From Boesenbergia rotunda (taxonomy: Eukaryota > Streptophyta > Magnoliopsida > Zingiberales > Zingiberaceae), in contig JAGFNQ010005241.1 of NCBI GenBank assembly GCA_024364735.1, forward strand, positions 353,786 through 417,785: 64,000 nucleotides of DNA, in the 5' to 3' direction. The translations under genes were made by a program, and so were the position numbers. The notes under the pieces are model-generated. The model saw nothing but the letters and a program-made list of their open reading frames with translations, was not told the origin of the DNA and ran no database searches. Positions 11,338 through 22,150 of this stretch are shown one piece after another (within the stretch, counting starts at the first letter, position 1; each line of letters begins with the position of its first letter).

Positions 11338-13693
11338 ACAACCCGAAGCAGTGGTGGATCGATACTGGAGTAACACGTTGCATCTATTCTGATAAGATGA
11401 TGTTCTCCAAGTATACGCCGATAAGTGGAAGAAAGCTCTATATGGGCAATGGACTACATCGTCGATTATTGGACTCGAGAAAATTGTCCTAAAGATGACA
11501 TCTGGGAAGGAGCTAACACTCATTGATGTGCTCCACGTTTCCGACATCAGAAAGAGCCTAGTTTTTGGATCGACACTTGTCAAGGTCGGCTTTAGACTAG
11601 TATTCCAGTCAAACAACTTTGTACTTACGAAGAATGATGTCTTCATAGGTAAGGGATATTTAGAACAAATTCTATTCAAAATGGTTGTAATAACTATACA
11701 CCATGAATTTGATGATAATAAAATAAAAACTTCCAGCTACGTTGTTGAGTGTTTTAATTTATGGCATGATCGACTTGAATATGTTAATAATAATACTCTA
11801 AAATATCTCGTCAAATTAAATTTATTACCAAACGTCAATGTTCACGAAACGCATAAACGTGAAGTGTGTGTTGAAGCAAAGACGACAAGACTATCTTTTC
11901 ATTCGATCAAAAGGTCAACGACTCCTCTAGAATTGATACATAGTGATCTATGTGACTTAAAATTCGTGCAAACTAGAGGAGGAAAAAAATATTTTATTAC
12001 TTTTATCGATGACTGCACGAGGTTTTGTTATGTCTTTCTTTTAAGATGTAAAGATGAAGCCTTGGAGGCTTTCAGAACTTATAAAACAGAAGTTGAGAAT
12101 CAACTTGATAAATGAATTAAAATAATTCGTAGCGATAGAGGTGGAGAATATGGTGCACCGTTTGATGAGTTTTATTCAGAATCTGGTATTATCCATCAAA
12201 CAATGGTGTCATACTCACCTCAATCAAATGGTGTTGCCGAATGTAAAAATTAGACACTAAAGGAAATGATTAATGTCTTATTGATAAATTTAGGCTTGCC
12301 CCAGAACTTGTGGGGGGAAACTATATTATCAGCAAATCACATTCTCAATAAAATCCCTCACAAAAAAATGATAAAATGCCATATGAATATGGAAAGGCTA
12401 CGAGCCATCGTACAAATACTTGAAAGTCTGGGGGTGCTTAGGAAAGGTCGAAGTACCCAAACCAAAGCAAGTAAAGATCGGACCTAAAACATTCGATGCA
12501 ATATTTGTCGGATATGCCCATAACAGTAGTGCATATCATTTTATAGTTCACAAGTCATACATTCTTGAAATTCATGTGAGAACAATCATAGAATCTCGGA
12601 ATCCAATATTCTTTGAAAATATATTCCCAAATAAGAAGGGAAATGTTCAAAGTGATTGCAACGGACGTTCTAACTAACAAGACGTTCCTGAACTTAGTTG
12701 TCGAAAAAAGACTATTGGTGATCAAAGCTCAGAGCCACGTCGGAGCAAATGGGCTAGAGTTGAGAAATCATTCGGGTCGGACTTCATGACTTTTATGTAA
12801 GAAATTGACCCAAGAACATTAAGTGAAGCTCTCTCTAGTCCCGACGCCCCATTATGGCAAGAGATTGTCAATAATGAAATCGAGTCCATCATGAATAATC
12901 ATACTTAGGAATTAGTGAACCTTCCTACTGGTACTAAACCATTAGGTTGTAAGTGGATAATAAAACGCAAGTAAAAGCTGATGGATCGATTGACAAGTAT
13001 AAGGCCAGACTTGTAGCCAAAGGGTTCAAGCAAAACGAAGACCTTGACTACTTCGATACCTACTCACCTGTGACAAGGATTATGTCCATATGAGTGCTAA
13101 TAGCCATTGTAGCACTGTATGACCTTGAAATACATCAAATGGATGTTAAGACTGCGTTCTTAAATGGTGAGTTGGAAGAAAAAATTTATATGGAGCAACC
13201 CGAGGGGTTCATAGCTCCAGGAAAAGAGGAAAAGGTGTGTCGACTTGTTAAGTCGTTATACGGACTTAAATAAGCGCCTAAACAATGGCACAAAAAATTT
13301 GATAAAGTAATGATGTCAAACAAATTCAAAATAAATGAATGTGACAAATGCATCTATGTCAAAACTACACTTGAAGGTCATGTAATTGTTTGTCTATATG
13401 TAGACGACATGTTTATAATGAGCAGTAATCATAAGATAATCATGAGTACAAAGAAAATGTCAACCAACAATTTTAAAATGAAAAATATGGGTCGAGCAGA
13501 TGTTATATTGGGAATTAAAATTCTCAGGGCATCTATGGGATAGTTCTGACACAATCCCCCGTATTGAAAATGTTCAATGCATACTATCTCACTATAGTGA
13601 AAACACCTATGGATCTAAGTCAACACTTAGCGAAAAACCATGGTGAGCCCATATCGCAATTGGAATATTCTCAGATAATAGGCAGTTTAATGT

Positions 13694-14384
13694 TGTTAAG
13701 ACCGAAAAAATTTAGATATCCCCACAATGGTATGATATTGTCCACTTTGGGTCTAAGCCCTCATGGTTTTGCTCTGGGGCTCTCCCAAAAGGCCTCATGC
13801 CAATGGAAATATTTTTTTTTCCTTATAAGCCTATGATCTTTCCTATGTGTTTTTGATGTGGGATTATTTTTGCAACCCCAACAATCCCCCCCCCCTCAAA
13901 CAAAGGACCAGAAGCCCCCCTCAAGCGGAAGCCATTTCCGTTTGATGTCCGATCCTCAATCCACCAGGATTTTCTGCCCCTCGGTCCACCCGACCTACTA
14001 GGACTTCACCGCCTAGCTGCAACTAGGACTTCTCTGCTTGGTGTCTGGTCCTCTTGATCAAGATACGGGAGCCCACACATCCTTTATTCAAGGGTTAACC
14101 CACATGGTTAGATCTGGATCATGGCTCTAACTCGTGCTTCTTCCGGAGGTTAGTTCGGTGAAGAGCGACCTGACTCTGATACCAATTGTTAGGACTAAAA
14201 GAAATTTAGATATCTCCACAATGGTATGATATTGTCCACTTTGGGCCTAAGCCCTCATGGTTTTGCTCTTGGGCTCTCCTAAAAGACCTTATGCCAATGG
14301 AGATATCTTTTTTCCTTATAATCCTATGATCTTTCCCATGTGTTTTCGATGTGGGACTATGTTTGCAACCTTGCAACCCCAACA
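13694..14384 (-). mobile_element. TRIM (terminal-repeat retrotransposon in miniature), 691 bp
   Basis: Two direct repeats of 190 and 198 bp (13694-13883 and 14187-14384) begin TGTTA and end CAACA on the plus strand. Between them are ~300 non-coding bases. Read on the minus strand, a tRNA-Met primer site (TTGGTATCAGAG, plus positions 14174-14185) abuts the LTR at 14187, and a G-rich polypurine tract abuts the LTR ending at 13883. The 5-bp flanks are AATGT (13689-13693) and GATGT (14385-14389), a target duplication with one change. Removing the insert restores copia frame reading 'GSLMYLTN', which confirms both edges. Confidence 0.92.
14174..14185 (-). other. tRNA-Met primer-binding site of the TRIM
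   Basis: The minus-strand sequence is TTGGTATCAGAG, the standard plant initiator-Met primer site, one base inside the LTR that starts at 14187. Confidence 0.85.
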
Positions 14385-15583
14385 GATGTATCTTACAAAC
14401 TGCACATGTCCGAATATTGCCTGAGCGGTTAACAAACTAAGTCGTTTTATGAGTAATCCAAACGACACCCATTGGAAAGCACTGATATGAGTTGTTACGT
14501 ATTTGAAATATACTATGAACTACGGATTAAATTATGGAAGATATCCCGATGTCTTAGAGGGATACTGTGATGCTAATTGGATATCAGATACAAAAGACTC
14601 AAAATCCACTAGTGGATATGTATTCATGATCGGTGGGGGAGTGGTATCTTGGAAGTCCACTAAGCAAATGTGCATTGCTCGGTCAACTATGGAATCCGAG
14701 TTTATAACACTAGACAAAGCATCTGAGGAAGCTGAATGATTATGGAACTTCTTAGAAGATATTCCGAGTTGGACGAAACTTGTGCCCGCCGTACCTATAC
14801 ACTGTGATAGTCAATCGGTGATTGGAAGATCACAGAGTAGTATGTATAATAGTAAGTCACGACATATATATCGTAGACACAATACCATTAGGTAGTTGAT
14901 CTCGAATGGAGTGATTGCAATCGAATATGTTAAGTCCAAAGATAATTTGGCAGATTCTATTACGAACGGGCTAAGTAGAGATCAAGTATACTGCTCATCA
15001 AGAGGAATGAGATTAAAAATCTATAACTAAAACGACTGTAGCGGTAACCCAACCTTGTTGACTGGAAATCCCAAGATCTTGGTTCAATGGGACAACGAAG
15101 TTACAAAAGTTGTGTTATAGCACACGAGATATATTATCTCTATCTCAATCCTAGGATGAACATGTGTTGTCCTACCACATGTAGTGAGGTTAGATTTATG
15201 CTTTTAATGACGTTTATACCTTTATAAGGTGGAGTATGGTAGGATACTCTTGATAGAAGTGTCACCTATATGAGTGTGAAGACAGACCGCTTCAATAAAA
15301 CACTCATTAATCCAATATTTTGTCCATGGCAAAAAAAAAACCAACCATGAGAACCAAAAGTATGTGAGATAAGTCCCTATGTGAGTGTTATTGTCTTAGT
15401 ATACACAAACAACTAAGTAGTTCAAAACATCACGTTCACTGCGCAGCTTAGAATGCTCGATAGCATTCCACTACAGAAGGTTCAAAGCTACAAGTTACCT
15501 CTCTCGATGCATTGACTTATCGATTAAACTCTTGTAAAGTGTTAGTATGCATACATGCATTAATTTCCATTCATGTGGGGGAT

Positions 15584-17336
15584 TATTGGATGTTTAATTC
15601 TTAAAAAAGACCAAATACACTTTTGTAAAGGAAAATTGACATACCATCAATCGATGAAAGTCAGAATTCACTTCGAAAATGAAATCTACATTTCGCGTAG
15701 ATGAAACTAGACTATTAATTTGCTCAAAACCGATTATGGGTGAATAAGAAATTAATTATTTAAAGTTAGCAAAAAAAATTGACATAAAAGGAAGTAGATG
15801 GGGAATAGTCCCACATCTGAAATTTCCAAAGGAGTTTGCCTCCTTATATGTGTTCTTGTGTTAAAAAAGTTAAAAATGAAAAACACAGGTGGCCTCTTCT
15901 CACAGGCGAGCAGGTGCTCACACCTACGAGCCAGCAACCCGCCATGCATGTGTTGGGATCGATGCGTACGGCTAGAGGGGGTGAATAGCTGATCACCCAC
16001 TTTAATTGCGGTTGTCTTCCTACACGTTGTTAGTGTGCAAGTGGAATAACCAATAACTAAAAGCTAACAACTAAGAAGATAACCCGTTTACGTGGTTCGG
16101 AGATAAAGCTCCTACTCCACGGCTGTCTGTAAGGTGGACGATCCCTATCCGTCGGTGGATTAGTCCCCGGAAGACCTCCGGCTAGCTCTTGTCGCTCCTT
16201 GTGGGTGGAGAAACCTCACCACAAACTCCCGACAACACCTGAGCACTTGGAGACTACTAATAAGCTTTACCCAAGCTTATTTCGTCAACCTTTACCCAAC
16301 CAAATTGAGCTCTCTTAAATAGAGTTCATAGTTGAAACAGCCGTTACCAGTCGACTGGTCCACTTGGATTTGAACGTTACAACCCCAACGTTTGAATTCC
16401 AGCCGACACCAGTCGACTGCACATAAGATCAGTCAACTGATCTTTCTGTGCTCTACATCAATCGACTGATCCAAGCACCAGTCGACTGCCCAAACTCTAA
16501 ACCTAGGATTTCTCTTCCCGAGTACAATTCTCTCACACTCGGACCCTCACGACTCAGCTGACTCTTCTTTTGCAGCTTCGACTTGTCGTCTTCAAGCCTT
16601 CTTCGACTTTGGCTCTCGTCCCTCGGATGCATACGAACCCGCGGCGCATTCTCAATCATCCTTCATGTATGCCTCGAAGTGCACATCCCTCGGCTCATCA
16701 TTCTTGCTTTGTCCACGGTCCCTCGGATGCATACAGGCCCACAGCTTGTTTCCTCCTTCACCGGACCTGAAGCCGTCCAGCTAAGTCCATGTGTATCTTG
16801 CAAACCTACACACTCACATACACATATCAAATATAAGGGTGAAGCTAACTTAAACCCTTTGCCCAAACATCAAAACACATGGTCACTCCGGACTATAGAT
16901 TGTTCCAACAGCACGTACGTGCGCAATGGGTGCTTTGTTGGTGCACTTTACACTTCGCACGTACGCATCGTCACGAGGAGCAATGAAGAGCTTAAATTTA
17001 TGCTCCAGGTGACGTGACACTCGGTGACGTGTTATGTGATGTGGCAGTGCCTACGTGGCGCTCGGGTGATGTGACATGTGACATGGTCGTGCCTATGTGG
17101 CACTCAGGTAGGAGGAGAGAGATAACTTGACTACTGACTGAGCAACCAAATGGCAACCGTTGGATCGAAGATGGGTGCTGGATCGCAAGTGACACGATCT
17201 GGAGCATTGATCACGAAGAGTCGCGATCCGATCATTGGTAATAAGACTTGATCTGAAGCGTCAGATAAAATCTGGCGGCTAAGATCAAACGAAGATCTGA
17301 AGGGTTACAACTATCCAGATTTGATGGTCAGCAACA
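15584..17336 (+). mobile_element. 3' LTR of the copia element, interrupted and truncated
   Basis: A purine-rich tract (ATGTGGGGGATT) precedes 15584, as expected next to a copia 3' LTR. The LTR start reads TATTGGATG, probably a mutated TGTTGGATG. The sequence continues to 15950, is interrupted by the solo LTR at 15951-16910, and resumes at 16911. The stretch 16911-17336 has GTGCCTACGTGGC-type short repeats and no coding potential. Its right limit is set only by the start of homology to the next element at 17337, so the true LTR end is not known. Confidence 0.5.
15951..16910 (-). mobile_element. Solo LTR (960 bp) of a SIRE-like copia family
   Basis: On the minus strand it starts TGTTGGAACAAT and ends with 'ctattcaccccctctagcc' style sequence and ATCCCAACA. 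The flanking bases are GCATG (15946-15950) and GCACG (16911-16915), a 5-bp target duplication with one transition. No internal sequence or second LTR is present, so it arose by LTR-LTR recombination. It carries CAGTCGACTG-type palindromes at about 16345-16490. ORFs inside it, such as 16583-17017 plus, are incidental. A truncated relative lies at 2318-2790. Confidence 0.9.
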
Positions 17337-17949
17337 AAGACCTGCCAGAGATCTGGTCAGTAAGGTGCTGACCAAAGTCACTTAGGCGCTCTTATGCATA
17401 GGGGCGCCAGGGCTCTCGGGCGCCCGTGTGCTCTCGGACGCCTCTATTCCCGGGCGCCCTAGAGTATACAAGCGCCCCAGAAGAGTTTTTATCTTAAAAG
17501 AGTCGTTTACAAAGGTTACACAATGGATAAACTTCGAGGCCACGTGTCAGGCGCCCTAAAGCACTCGGGCACCCCTATTGTGCCATGTCAACATTCGGAT
17601 AAAATTTTTCGGGGCTATAAATAGGCCCCTAGAGCTCAATTCCAAATCGTCAATCACTGTGAATGAATTCTCTTCTATTATTCATTGTTTTTTTAGCTTT
17701 ACATAGTGTAAGAGGCTTCTCCGGTCAAAGGAGTTATTCAGGAGATTTGCACTTTACTTTGCCTTGGATTAGCAACCTCCCTGATTGCAAACCAAATAAA
17801 TCCATTTGCCTCTTTTTTCTATTTTGTTTTCTATCTGTTAATGTTTTTTATTTGAACTAACTTCCATTTTTGTTTAGAAAAAATAAAAGATAAAATTTTT
17901 ATTTTCAGGGATAATTCATGCCCTCTTGCCGATCGCACGATCGCCTTCA
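17337..17949 (+). repeat. 5' LTR of gag-only copia element, outer part missing
   Basis: Aligns with 20602-21219. It includes a cluster of GGGCGCCC palindromes at 17380-17475, a TATA-like 'gctataaatagg' at about 17613-17624 and the R/U5-like block with 'gaggcttctcc'. The first ~325 bases of the full LTR (20277-20601) have no counterpart upstream of 17337. Confidence 0.85.
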
Positions 17950-17950
17950 A

Positions 17951-17962
17951 TTGGTATCAGAG
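17951..17962 (+). other. tRNA-Met primer-binding site
   Basis: TTGGTATCAGAG, one base downstream of the LTR end ...CCTTCA. This is standard spacing for plant copia elements. Confidence 0.9.
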
Positions 17963-18010
17963 CAATGACGCTCCAGAAGGACTAACCGTCGTCTAAAGCA
18001 ATATACAAAA

Positions 18011-19163
18011 TGGTCAGACCAGTCATCTACTCGCCAAAGTTCGAGGGGGAGTTCGCAAGTTGGAAACGCAAAATGCAGATATTCTTTAAAATATATTTTG
18101 ATTTACTATTAATCATAAAAATGATTTTGTAGCTCCCAAAGTCGCTGATGACAAATCCAAAGATGAAAGCCTATGGACAAAGAAGGAGCAGGCGGGCTTT
18201 GTAGCAAACGGGAAAATAAAATTTCATCAGCTAACCGTTCTCCTGTCATAAGAAGTCAACCGGATCGGGACCTACCGGTAAACAAAAGAGCTCCAGGAGA
18301 AATTCCTGAAGTTGCATGAAGGAACCTCGGAAGCGAAGCTGGCGCGACGAGATATCCTTCGGAACCAACTCACCAACCTCCGGAAGGAAGGAGAGACGAT
18401 GGCACAACTGCACGCAAGGATAAAAGAATTAATCACCAAACTCATGAATCTCGAGGAAACGATAACTAACCGAGATGCTCAAAGGTATTCTTTAAATGTA
18501 TTTCCAAGAACTCTGGAGTGGACGTCTATAATAGACTCATATTATATCTCCCAGAACTTAGAGGTAAGTACTCTAGAAAAGTTATTTTGTACCTTAGAAC
18601 TTCATGAGTCTCGATGTGTAGGAAATGTAAGAAAAATGGACAACATTGTCCTTCACTCAAGGAAGACCCAAAATAATGAGGTGTCTTCAGCTGATGAAGA
18701 GGAAGCATCATATATGATAAGGAAATTCAAGAAATTTTTTAAATCTAATATGTTTAATGAGATGCAAGCCAAAAGACACCCTCAGAGAAAGATAAACTGC
18801 TATCAATGCAATGATAAGGGACACGTCAAGGAAAATTGCCCCAAATTGAAGAACAAAGAAAAAGGAGCAACGAAATCAAAAGTCTACAACCTAAAGGCAA
18901 CATGGGACGAGACCCCATCAGAAGATTCAGATCTTGAGGAATACGCTGGACTTGCCCTGATGGCTTCACACCAAGAAGAAGAGAACATCGATGAAGGGGG
19001 AGCAACGTTAGAAGATAACAGCGATGAAGGGAGAGCTTCGGACTTCAAAAGAACTATGACAAGTGAGGTATATTTTCTACCTCCTGATCAACTCTATTCG
19101 GGTATAAAAGCTATGTTGAATATTTGTAAATTAAAAAATAAAAATATAGACTTGAAAAATTAA
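18011..19163 (+). pseudogene. Copia gag (UBN2-type) with CCHC zinc knuckle, frame-disrupted N-terminus
   Basis: Gag probably starts at the ATG at 18011 ('MVRPVIYSPKFEGEFASWK'), as in other copia gags that open with a short leader and 'F.G..F..WK..M'. The first ~300 bases are disrupted by stops and a shift (stop near 18131). The frame is intact from 18312 to the stop at 19161-19163. It contains a UBN2-like helical region ('LARRDILRNQLTNLRKEGETM', 'LEKLFCTLELHE'), then a zinc knuckle CYQCNDKGHVKENC (C-X2-C-X4-H-X4-C) at about 18800-18840 and an acidic C-terminal tail. The packaging domain is kept and no pol follows. It is probably no longer functional because of the N-terminal damage. Confidence 0.8.
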
Positions 19164-20276
19164 TTAGCATCTGCATGCCCACTAAAAATATTTGATAAGT
19201 TAAAAGTTGAAAATGAAGATTTGCAATCTAAAATTAAAAAATTGAAAAACAACCATGCATGCTCAAATTGTTTTCAAATTCAAAAATTAAATATTTTTGA
19301 AAACTTAATTGGTATGTTAAATATGACAAGGGTCAAATTTTAAAAATTCCTAGGACTTATATTTCATCAAGATTTTTGGTTAATCCTGTTAGCAAAAATT
19401 TATATTAGATCTCAAAATCAGTAATGAATTGTTAGATAATACTTATCATTCTTTTAATTAAATACTTTATTTGTAATTTTGTTAAATTCTTTTTAATATA
19501 ACTGTTGGTAGAAAAATTAGTTTAATATTTTTTTAATCATAGAGTCTTCTTTGTTCTATCTACAAAATTTTTTTTAGGATTTTTAACAGATAAACGAATT
19601 TATTTTGTTTTTTCATTCGAAAATGTGTTTTTAAAGTTTGAAAATAGTTAAAAAAATTAATTTCATTGAATCTGATTTTTTAAGATATGTTGATTATCGT
19701 CTAAGCCTTGAGAATTTGTTTTAAATATATTTGATGTCGAAATAAAAATTTAAAATTATTTTTCTAAATTATTAATATTGAATTCAAAATTGATTTTCAA
19801 AAAGTTAGAAAATTATTTTCACTTTGACAATTTTTCTAGAGATAAGTCTATCGAAATTCTAACTTGAATAAAAATTTGATTAATTTTTTAATAAAAATTA
19901 ATTTTTCAAAATTAGATTTTAAATTTTGAAAATTATGTTTTCAAAATTAGATTTTAAATTTTAAAAATTAATTTTCGATCAAAATCTAAAAAATTAAAAT
20001 TTTTTGGAAATTATATATTGTGTTAAAAATCTTCTCAAACAGTTTCAAAAATTTTAGATGTTGGATTAATTTTTTTTTATAAATTCTTGTAAGTATTTCC
20101 CTTAACATGTTTTAAGATTTTAATGTAATCAAAGGGGGAGAAATAGGATTAAGTTAAGGGGTAGACATAATTTTAAAAAAAAATTGGTGCTTACATTATC
20201 ATTTATTCATTCCTATTTTTTTATGTTCGTTTAGCCTAACTTAACTCGAGTTGATGCACATCAAAAAGGGGGAGAT
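19164..20276 (+). other. Non-coding internal region of gag-only copia element
   Basis: Very AT-rich, with many TTTTAAAAATT-type runs. The first ~150 bases still read as gag-like sequence (KLKVENEDLQSKIKKLKNN), after which no frame is open. The region ends with a polypurine tract (AAAAAGGGGGAGAT) next to the 3' LTR. No reverse transcriptase or integrase motif was seen. Confidence 0.6.
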
Positions 20277-21219
20277 TGTAAGTACCCTAGGTAGATTTTA
20301 ATGTGGTCAACTAAGTCATGTTAGGTGCTGTTGTGTTTTGATCCTTGTGTCTAAGTGTGCGGGAGCTTAGGAGTGCAAGAAATTGAGCGGAAGACACAGC
20401 GGACGAGAAGGATGGCTTGGAAAGGAAGCCGACGAGCTCGGTACATCCAAGGGATGTGAAAGCCTGCGGAAGAGTACGCGGGTGGAGCGAGAAAGACACG
20501 CACAACGTTCAAGGGACGAGAAGCCGGGCAAAAGCACGCTCGAGAAGAAGGTCGGAGGAGGGTTCGGGTGAGCTCGACTCTGGAAGGCCTGAAATCACTC
20601 ACGAAGACCTGCCAGAGAATTGGTCAATAAGGTGCTGACCAAAGTCACTCGGGCGCCCCAATGCATGGGGGCGCCTGGGCTCTCGAGCGCCCGTGTGCTC
20701 TCGGGCGCCCCTATTCCCGTGCCGCCCAGAGCATACAGGCGCCCCAGAAGAGTTTTTATCCCAAAAGAGCCATTTGTGAACGTTGAACAGTGGGTAAACT
20801 TCGAGGCCACCTGTTAGGCACCCTCAAGCACTTAGGCACCCCTGTTGTGCCACGTCAGCATTCGAATGAAATTTTCGGAGCTATAAATAGACCCCCAAAG
20901 CTCAGTTACAAATCATCAATCACTGTGAACTAATTCTTTTCTGTTTTCCATTATTTTTTTGAGCTTTACATCGTGTAAGAGGCTTCTCCGTCCGAAATAG
21001 TTATTCAGGAGATTTGCGCTTTACTTTGCCTTGGATTAGCAACCTCCCTGGTTGCAAACTAAATAAATTCATTTGCCTCTTTCTTTTCTGTTTTGTTTTC
21101 TATCTGTTAATATTTTTTATTTGAACTAACTTCCATCTTTGTTTAGCAAAAATAAAATATAGAATTTTTATTTTCAAAGGAAATTCACCCTCCTCTTACC
21201 GATCGCACGATCGCCTTCA
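20277..21219 (+). repeat. 3' LTR (943 bp) of gag-only copia element
   Basis: Begins TGTAAGTACCC after the polypurine tract and ends CGATCGCCTTCA. It has GGGCGCCC-type palindromes at 20650-20750, a TATA-like 'gctataaatag' near 20880 and a 'gaggcttctccg' block. It is distantly related to the solo LTR at 43332-44250, which shows the same order of blocks. Confidence 0.85.
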
Positions 21220-22150
21220 CTCTTGAACAAACACTTAGACCCATAGATTCTACTATATAAAAACAGAAATGGAAACCTGACTATTAGATTCTCAGGATAC
21301 CAGTTTTCAATTTCGCAAAATGAAAATGAAATAGAAGAAAACTTAAATCTATCGATGGTAGAAGAGAAATCTCCTCTACAAATATGAAACAATTATATGC
21401 TAGACAAATGGATTAGTAAGACAAATTAAGATTCAACATGCTAGCAAAGAGACATATAACTTGAACTTAATGAATCGATAAGAAAAAATAATTCTTTCTT
21501 TGAGGATCTAGATGAATATGTTTACGTATCAATAGAAGAAGCTACAATGTACTTAACTCAAGAAGATTTAGCCAAACTAGAAAATTTTGATAAAAAATTG
21601 GATCTTATAGCTAAAAAAATTTGAGAATGATATACAAAGTATATGAAAAATATCTAAAAAAGATTTAAAGACTTCATGAATGTCGTTGACCCATCTGTTT
21701 CTCAGATTTATTTTGGTGGTCGATAAAATACTTTTATTGGTTGGATCCAGGGGCGTAGCCAAGATTTAAAATTACCTGGGGCTAATCATTGGTGTTTCAG
21801 CGATGGTGGTCATTGACGAGTCGCAATGATAGGATGGAGTCGATGTTGCTTCTGGCAGGGAGAGTAGCGACAACAAAACTATTGACGAGGATAGTAGTGA
21901 ACGTGATGTGTTGGTGGTCAGGAGCGACGGTGGGGTTGGGAGCAACGCTTGTGGAGATGGCCACGCAGATATCGCGCTAATAAAGAGAAGGGATGCCACG
22001 GTTGTAATCATCGAGTCGCGACCGGACGCCTGCGAGGAGGGATAAGGAGGGTGGCGACGCCAGTAGCTCGTGCGGTAGATAGAACAATGTCGGGGGGGGT
22101 GAATGTTAAATATATAAAACTTGGAGGGTTTTTCTACAAAATTACATAAA
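21220..22150. other. Unassigned region, possible decayed coding and a hAT-like end
   Basis: At 21480-21730 one plus frame, broken by stops, reads an acidic segment (for example 'FFEDLDEYVYVSIEEATMYL' and 'LENFDKKLDLIAKK'). I cannot match it to a family. At 21748 'CAGGGGCGTAGCCAAG' resembles the end of hAT-like elements ('CAGGGGCGGAGCC'), but I found no matching inverted end. The stretch 21780-22090 is G-rich and low in complexity. No intact gene was seen. Confidence 0.3.

Larger units (their letters stand above)
11341..15030 (+). pseudogene. Ty1/copia polyprotein (protease to RNase H), 5'-truncated and decayed
   Basis: Reading across frames gives copia pol domains in order. There is a protease remnant with the DTG triad at about 11353 ('WWIDTGVTRCIYSDK'), then a GAG-pre-integrase segment ('NLWHDRLEYVNN'). 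The integrase core spans about 11930-12250 ('LIHSDLCDL', 'FIDDCTRF', 'IRSDRGGEYG', 'YSPQSNGVAE'). The reverse transcriptase has 'YMEQPEGF', 'SLYGLK' and the catalytic YVDD near 13400. The RNase H segment has 'YCDANWISDTKDSKSTSGYVF' in two parts and 'ARSTMESEF'. The frame ends at a TAA at 15028. Several stops (for example 12113 and 12253) and frameshifts make it dead. The 5' LTR, gag and part of protease are lost at the junction with the gypsy LTR. A TRIM interrupts RT/RNase H at 13694-14384. Confidence 0.85.
17337..21219 (+). mobile_element. Non-autonomous gag-only Ty1/copia retrotransposon
   Basis: The 3' LTR (20277-21219) and a 5'-truncated 5' LTR (17337-17949) share the same sequence, including CCGATCGCACGATCGCCTTCA at their ends (GATCGCACGATCGCCTTCA at 17931 onward). 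A tRNA-Met primer site follows the 5' LTR, a gag ORF with a zinc knuckle follows that, and the tract AAAAAGGGGGAGAT precedes the 3' LTR. The ~1.1 kb between gag and the 3' LTR is AT-rich and holds no pol motif. About 330 bp is missing from the outer end of the 5' LTR. No target duplication can therefore be read. Confidence 0.85.

Noticed and set aside
21480..21730. Possible endogenous viral or movement-like coding remnant
   Set aside because: The acidic broken frame has no motif that I can tie to a viral family; left as unassigned.
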